The notes under the pieces: model-generated | Databases searched by the model: none | What the model was told of the DNA's origin: nothing | Seen by the model: the letters and a program-made list of their open reading frames with translations, nothing else | DNA from: Comamonadaceae bacterium | Lineage (GTDB): Bacteria > Pseudomonadota > Gammaproteobacteria > Burkholderiales > Burkholderiaceae_C | Assembly: GCA_027490555.1 (NCBI GenBank) | Contig: JAIXXW010000106.1 | Coordinates: forward strand, 1-10,801 | DNA: 10,801 nt | Reading direction: 5' to 3' | Shown here: positions 7,777 to 10,801 of the stretch, piece by piece | Position numbering within the stretch: position 1 is the first letter of the stretch | Layout of the letters: each line of letters begins with the position of its first letter | Made by a program: the position numbers and the translations under genes

Positions 7777-8730
7777 GTGGCTGAGACTGGAAAAAACAGG
7801 GCGGCAGTGCCGCGTGTGGGTGTGGTGGGCCTGGGCATCATGGGCGGCACCATGGCCGAGGCCTTGCTGCAGCAGGGCTACCAGGTTTGTGGCTCGGACA
7901 TCGATGCCAAGGCGCTGGCGCGCCTCCAACGTGCGGGGGGCGTGTGCCTGAGCAGCGCAGCCGAGGTGGCTGCTCAATCGGATGTGGTGATTGTGTCCCT
8001 GTCGACCTCCCATGCGCTGGCCCAGGTGACCGAATCGATCGTGTCTGTGCCCAAGGCGCAATGGCAACACAAGCCCATCGTCATCGAAACCAGCACCTTG
8101 CCGATGTCGGACAAAGATGCGTGCGCCCAAGCCCTGAGTCGGCTGGGCATCGCCACCCTGGACGCGCCCATCAGCGGAACGGCTGTGCGCATCAAGGAGA
8201 GGGCCTGGACGTTTTTTGTCAGCGGCAAGGAAGCCGCCTACCGCAAGGTCTTGCCCGTTTTGAAGGTATTCACCGACAAGGTGTCCTTTGTGGGGCCCTA
8301 CGGCAATGGCACGAAGATGAAGTTTGCGGCCAACCACCTGGTGGCCATTTACAACGTGGCCTATGCGGAATCCGTGACACTGGCCCGGAAAATGGGACTG
8401 AACCCGCAAGACGTCCTCGACCTCTTTGGCAGCAGCCCTGTGTTGGGTACGGGCGTCATGCGTTTGCGCATGCCCATGATGCTGCAGCGACAGTACAGCC
8501 CACCCACGATGAAAGTGGAGGTTTGGCAAAAAGACATGCAGGTGATCGGGGACATGGCCAAGTCGGTGGATTGCCCGACTCCGCTGTTCTCGACCTGCGC
8601 TGCCATTTACACCAGTGCCATGGCCATGGGGCTGGCGATGGAAGACACGGCTTCGACGGCCGAGGTCATGTCGGCCATGGCCGGTGTTGCACCGTTGCAA
8701 GGTCGGCGCAAAAAGACAGTCAAGCCTTGA
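7777..8730 (+). CDS. NAD(P)-dependent oxidoreductase, 3-hydroxyisobutyrate dehydrogenase family
   Basis: This is a beta-hydroxyacid dehydrogenase of 317 residues from the GTG at 7777. The Rossmann motif GLGIMG is at 18-23. The substrate loop reads DAPISGTAV from D129, where most relatives have DAPVSGG. The catalytic lysine motif is G176-N-G178-T-K-M-K182 with N186 four residues on, so K182 and N186 are in place although the usual paired asparagine is A185-N186. The C-terminal all-helical domain follows. A second start, GTG at 7807 with AGGG five bases upstream, would give a protein beginning just before the Rossmann strand; the first start has only a weak GGTGGGAT. Substrates in this family are 3-hydroxyacids such as 3-hydroxyisobutyrate or tartronate semialdehyde, but the altered loop prevents naming one. 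The gene lies directly after the GlcG-like gene, and its end overlaps the convergent CMD-family gene by 11 bases. Confidence 0.87.
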   Translation: MAETGKNRAAVPRVGVVGLGIMGGTMAEALLQQGYQVCGSDIDAKALARLQRAGGVCLSSAAEVAAQSDVVIVSLSTSHALAQVTESIVSVPKAQWQHKPIVIETSTLPMSDKDACAQALSRLGIATLDAPISGTAVRIKERAWTFFVSGKEAAYRKVLPVLKVFTDKVSFVGPYGNGTKMKFAANHLVAIYNVAYAESVTLARKMGLNPQDVLDLFGSSPVLGTGVMRLRMPMMLQRQYSPPTMKVEVWQKDMQVIGDMAKSVDCPTPLFSTCAAIYTSAMAMGLAMEDTASTAEVMSAMAGVAPLQGRRKKTVKP

Positions 8731-9226
8731 TTTTGCTTTTGCCCTGAGGCTTGGCGGCGGATTTGACCGGCTTTTTCTTGGCGGGAGGTGCCAATTTTTT
8801 GGCTGCTTTTTCGGCCTCTTCAATCAGAGGCAACTCATCGCGCACAGCTTTGTAAGCGTCCAGCGCAGCAGGCCCGCCGCAGTAAAGAAAGGAATGCAAA
8901 ATCAACTCGCGCAACTCCTCGCGCGATACCCCGTTGCGCACAGCGCCGCGCAGGTGAATCTTGATTTCGGCCGGCCGGTTCAGAGCGATGCACATCGACA
9001 GGGTGGCCAGACTGCGCTCTTTCAGGCTCAAGCCAGGACGTGTCCAGACCTTGCCCCATGCGAACTCGGTGGCCAGTTCCTGAAAAGGCATGTTCAGGTC
9101 ATCGGCATTGGCAAATGAGCGTTCGACATAGTCGTCACCCAGCACTTTTTTGCGCATGGCCAAGCCTGCTTGGTAGCCCTCAGACTTGGGTTGCACGCTG
9201 GACTTCTTGCTTGTGGTGGTTTTCAT
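8720..9226 (-). CDS. Carboxymuconolactone decarboxylase (CMD) family protein with lysine-rich tail
   Basis: This 168-residue protein carries a PcaC/CMD domain at about 19-133. It shows GLAMRKKVLG (21-30), FAWGKVWTRPGLSLKERSL (55-73), the KIHLRGAVRNGVSREELRE stretch with H91 and E104, and H111 followed by LYCGGPAA. This resembles gamma-carboxymuconolactone decarboxylase of the protocatechuate pathway, but many such proteins act elsewhere. There is no CxxC pair, so an AhpD-type peroxidase is unlikely. Residues 134-168 form an unusual tail with 11 lysines plus Ala and Pro, and the N-terminus (1-16) is also basic. The gene starts 9 bases after the Bug gene stop with no clear Shine-Dalgarno, which suggests translational coupling. 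No other protocatechuate gene is present, so the decarboxylase reaction is not assured. The 3' end overlaps the oxidoreductase gene tail to tail. Confidence 0.87.
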   Translation of the reverse strand: MKTTTSKKSSVQPKSEGYQAGLAMRKKVLGDDYVERSFANADDLNMPFQELATEFAWGKVWTRPGLSLKERSLATLSMCIALNRPAEIKIHLRGAVRNGVSREELRELILHSFLYCGGPAALDAYKAVRDELPLIEEAEKAAKKLAPPAKKKPVKSAAKPQGKSKIKA

Positions 9227-9235
9227 GGGTCTGGA

Positions 9236-10213
9236 TCAATCTGCTTTGATGTTGGCCGAGCGCACGACAGCACCCCATTTGGCCATCTCTTCCTTGATGT
9301 AGCTGGCAAACTGTTCGGGCGTGTCCCCCACAGGCAGGGCCCCTTGCTGGTTCAATTTTTCGGCCACATCCGGCAATTTCAGAATGTCCACAATTTCACG
9401 GTTCAGCCGCATCACGATGTCTCTGGGTGTTTTGGCCGGGGCCACGATGCCGACCCAGGAATAGGCTTCATAACCGGGCAAGCCACTCTCTGAAATGGTG
9501 GGAATGTCCGCCAAAGAGGGCACACGTTTGGCGCTGCCCACTGCAATGGCTCTGAGCTGCCCACTTTTCACCTGGTTGATCACGGAGGGGATGCTGCTGT
9601 AGAGCATTTGCACTTGGCCGGCCAGCAAATCGGTCAAGGCGGGGCCTTGACCCTTGTAGGGGATGTGCATGGTTTGCACATTGGCCATCGAGTTGAACAA
9701 CTCACCCGCCAAGTGACCCGAGTTGCCACTGCCAGGCGATGCATAAAACAGCTGTTTGGGTTTGGATTTGGCCAGGTTGATCAACTCCAGCGTGTTTTTG
9801 GCAGGCACAGAAGGGTGAGTGACCAAAAGCAGAGGGAAGTTCACCATGTTGGTGATGGGTGCGAAGTCCTTCACAGGGTCATAAGGCAATTTGTCGTAGA
9901 GGCTGGGGTTCACGGCCATGGGGCCAGCCGCTGCGACGGCCAGGGTGTAACCATCTGCAGGCGACTGCATCAAGGCCTGCAAACCGACAATGCCATTGGC
10001 CCCTGCCCGGTTATCGACCACGACTTGCTGCCCCAGGCGTTCATTGAGTTTTTGTGCAACCACGCGCGCAATGACATCGTTGCCGCCGCCTGGTGGAAAG
10101 GGCACGATGATGCGGATGGGCTTGTTGGGATAAGCCTGAGCCATCGCAGGTGCGGCAAAGGCGATCAGCAGGCTGGGCAACAGAGCCAACAGCGTCTTGG
10201 TGAAGCGGGTCAT
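9236..10213 (-). CDS. TTT-type solute-binding protein (Bug/TctC family)
   Basis: This is a periplasmic receptor for small carboxylates, 325 residues, the usual length for Bug proteins. The signal peptide has basic R3 and K6, a Leu/Ala-rich core and a cleavage site AMA before Q26. The mature protein opens YPNKPIRIIVPFPPGGGND with D46 at the position typical of the family, then QQVVVDNRAGANGIVG, and later IPYKGQGPALTDLLAGQVQ and a C-terminal EEMAKWGAVVR helix region. Bug receptors normally feed a TctAB membrane pair; none is encoded in the window, as is common for orphan Bug genes in Burkholderiales. GGAGAA precedes the ATG. It is the first gene of a two-gene minus-strand operon with the CMD-family gene. 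The ligand cannot be inferred. A GntR-like palindrome lies 78 bases upstream. Confidence 0.95.
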   Translation of the reverse strand: MTRFTKTLLALLPSLLIAFAAPAMAQAYPNKPIRIIVPFPPGGGNDVIARVVAQKLNERLGQQVVVDNRAGANGIVGLQALMQSPADGYTLAVAAAGPMAVNPSLYDKLPYDPVKDFAPITNMVNFPLLLVTHPSVPAKNTLELINLAKSKPKQLFYASPGSGNSGHLAGELFNSMANVQTMHIPYKGQGPALTDLLAGQVQMLYSSIPSVINQVKSGQLRAIAVGSAKRVPSLADIPTISESGLPGYEAYSWVGIVAPAKTPRDIVMRLNREIVDILKLPDVAEKLNQQGALPVGDTPEQFASYIKEEMAKWGAVVRSANIKAD

Positions 10214-10216
10214 GGG

Positions 10217-10222
10217 TTCTCC
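10217..10222 (-). promoter_or_regulatory. Ribosome binding site of the Bug gene
   Basis: Read on the minus strand, GGAGAA lies three bases before the ATG at 10213 (ACTGGAG if read one register upstream). It confirms the start that gives a complete signal peptide. Confidence 0.65.
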
Positions 10223-10290
10223 AGTGAGGTTGTGCAGAGGGCGCAGGCAGCAAGGGCTTCATGCTTGCACAAAGCCTGAAAAGCGCTGTA

Positions 10291-10305
10291 ATTTGTGCGA
10301 CAAAT
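10291..10305. promoter_or_regulatory. Candidate operator, ATTTGT-GCG-ACAAAT palindrome
   Basis: Two perfect six-base arms are separated by three bases. The core TTGTGCGACAA fits the TNGTNNNACNA pattern known for FadR-subfamily (FCD) GntR repressors. It lies between the divergent Bug and small-protein genes, 78 bases upstream of the Bug start and 100 bases upstream of the small gene start, where either promoter could be controlled. A weak plus-strand -35/-10 pair, TTGCAC (10265-10270) and TAATTT (10289-10294) with an 18-base spacer, would overlap it. No regulator gene lies in the window. Confidence 0.45.
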
Positions 10306-10391
10306 CCCGACTGGCATGGCATCCACCCCGGGCAGAGCGGTGGTCATCTGGCGCAGACTTTCACGCGGCATGGCTTTCAGCCAGCAGTGGG

Positions 10392-10421
10392 TGCAAAATA
10401 AGTCATGACTTCAATTTTGCA
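10392..10421. repeat. Imperfect inverted repeat centred on the small-gene start codon
   Basis: The left arm TGCAAAATAAGTCA (10392-10405) and the right arm TGACTTCAATTTTGCA (10406-10421) are complementary over 14 pairs with one two-base bulge (CA, 10412-10413). The inner 12 bases, AAGTCATGACTT, are a perfect palindrome. The ATG at 10405 lies at the dyad centre. With no spacer it is better suited to a dimeric DNA-binding protein than to a simple RNA hairpin, though an RNA fold with a small loop could still hide the start codon. Confidence 0.6.
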
Positions 10422-10638
10422 TACCTCGGTCAACAAGGGCGTCTGTGCCCTGTACAGCCCCGCCGGTCTGCATGTGGGCAACTTCAAATGGGTTGCGGGC
10501 CAGTGGAAGTTCAAGGCCGTCGGCTATGGACCCGATGGCCAGGTGATGCCTGGCCATGGGCCTTTGACGCAGTGGCACAACACCTGTTTCGATCGCTTGG
10601 ATGAGGCCCTCATCCGGGCCCGATTTTTTGAGGAGTGA
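10405..10638 (+). CDS. Small protein of unknown function, upstream of the deaminase
   Basis: A 77-residue protein that I cannot assign to a named family. Its centre reads like a small folded domain: LHVGNFKWVAGQWKFKAVGY, then a Gly/Pro-rich GPDGQVMPGHGPLTQWHN, then a short acidic-basic helix FDRLDEALIRARFFEE. There is no signal peptide, membrane segment or obvious metal-binding motif. A TAA lies in frame at 10399-10401, so ATG 10405 is the first possible start; TTG 10417 is an alternative. Only a weak AGTGGG lies 13 bases upstream. The stop is followed after two bases by the deaminase ATG, and this gene's end carries the deaminase Shine-Dalgarno, so the two are very probably one operon with coupled translation. 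Codon use matches the neighbours. I have an impression, not a checked one, that similar short hypothetical proteins occur in Comamonadaceae. Confidence 0.72.
   Translation: MTSILHTSVNKGVCALYSPAGLHVGNFKWVAGQWKFKAVGYGPDGQVMPGHGPLTQWHNTCFDRLDEALIRARFFEE
10631..10635 (+). promoter_or_regulatory. Ribosome binding site of the deaminase gene
   Basis: AGGAG sits five bases before ATG 10641 and overlaps the last codons of the small upstream gene, supporting both the start choice and translational coupling. Confidence 0.75.
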
Positions 10639-10640
10639 AC

Positions 10641-10801
10641 ATGTTCAAAGTCCACGCCATCACCCCTGACCGTTTGCCCACCTTGCTGCGCGGCATGCCC
10701 AAGGCCGAGCTGCACATCCACATCGAAGGCTCGCTCGAGCCCGAGCTGATCTTTCAACTGGCCCGGCGCAACGGTGTGCAACTGCCCTATGCCGACGAGG
10801 C
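10641..10801 (+). CDS. Adenosine/adenine deaminase, N-terminal part (3' partial)
   Basis: Only the first 53 codons are present; the gene runs past the window end. The stretch MPKAELHIHIEGSLEPELIF (19-38) is the metal-binding opening of the adenosine deaminase family, with H25 and H27 as the first two zinc ligands. The family hydrolyses the 6-amino group of adenosine or adenine, giving inosine or hypoxanthine, in the cytoplasm. The EGSLEPELIFQLARRN wording resembles the bacterial adenine deaminase branch of the family more than classical adenosine deaminase, but the discriminating residues lie outside the window, so no symbol is given. It follows the small unknown gene by two bases. A purine role would match the BMP-type importer at the other end of the window. 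Confidence 0.88.
   Translation, partial: MFKVHAITPDRLPTLLRGMPKAELHIHIEGSLEPELIFQLARRNGVQLPYADE

Noticed and set aside
7657..8823. A 388-codon open frame on the minus strand opposite the oxidoreductase
   Set aside because: It is low-complexity Arg/His/Gln sequence; the plus strand carries an intact Rossmann motif and catalytic residues.
9608..10279. A 223-codon plus-strand open frame opposite the Bug gene
   Set aside because: It has no family features, and the minus strand gives a full Bug protein with signal peptide.
10313..10374. Direct repeat GGCATGGC at 10313-10320 and 10367-10374
   Set aside because: Eight bases of common GC-rich composition, with spacing not tied to any promoter element; probably chance.
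1..10801. CRISPR arrays, insertion sequences, tRNA or rRNA genes, riboswitches and attachment sites
   Set aside because: No regularly spaced repeats, transposase motifs, terminal inverted repeats, cloverleaf-like segments or long structured leaders were seen on either strand.

Overview
The window reads as a GC-rich chromosome segment from a betaproteobacterium, most likely Burkholderiales and probably the Comamonadaceae. The reasons are strong G/C at third codon positions, a Bug-type tripartite tricarboxylate transporter (TTT) binding protein (a family greatly expanded in this order), and the styles of the BMP-type ABC cassette and of the adenosine/adenine deaminase start. The genus is inference. 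The window holds ten substantial genes, one small gene and no RNA genes or mobile elements. No gap between genes exceeds 300 bases.

Layout. (1) 1-4496, plus strand: a BMP/nucleoside-type ABC importer operon. It holds an ATPase with two nucleotide-binding domains (5' end outside the window), two overlapping permease genes and a lipoprotein-like binding protein, and it ends at a very clear intrinsic terminator (4529-4560). (2) 4601-7224, plus: a BenE-family benzoate/H+ symporter homologue, a weaker hairpin, then malonyl-CoA decarboxylase. (3) 7347-8730, plus: a GlcG/HbpS-family protein followed four bases later by a 3-hydroxyisobutyrate-dehydrogenase-family oxidoreductase. (4) 8720-10213, minus: a Bug binding protein followed by a carboxymuconolactone-decarboxylase-family protein, whose 3' end overlaps the oxidoreductase tail to tail. 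(5) 10214-10404: the control region between divergent genes, with a 15-base inverted repeat. (6) 10405-10801, plus: a small conserved-looking gene of unknown function, then the first 53 codons of an adenosine/adenine deaminase that runs off the window.

Working together. The ABC importer at the left edge and the deaminase at the right edge would fit uptake and deamination of purine nucleosides or bases, but about 6 kb of other genes separates them. The middle looks like small-carboxylate and aromatic-acid metabolism: a BenE-type transporter, malonyl-CoA decarboxylase, a Bug solute receptor, a hydroxyacid-dehydrogenase-like enzyme and a CMD-fold protein. No substrate can be named from sequence.

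I see no clearly new defence, mobile or RNA-based system. The points most worth a second look are a long imperfect palindrome centred on the start codon of the small gene, a GntR/FadR-like operator candidate upstream of the Bug gene, the unknown small protein coupled to the deaminase, and the lysine-rich tail on the CMD-fold protein.
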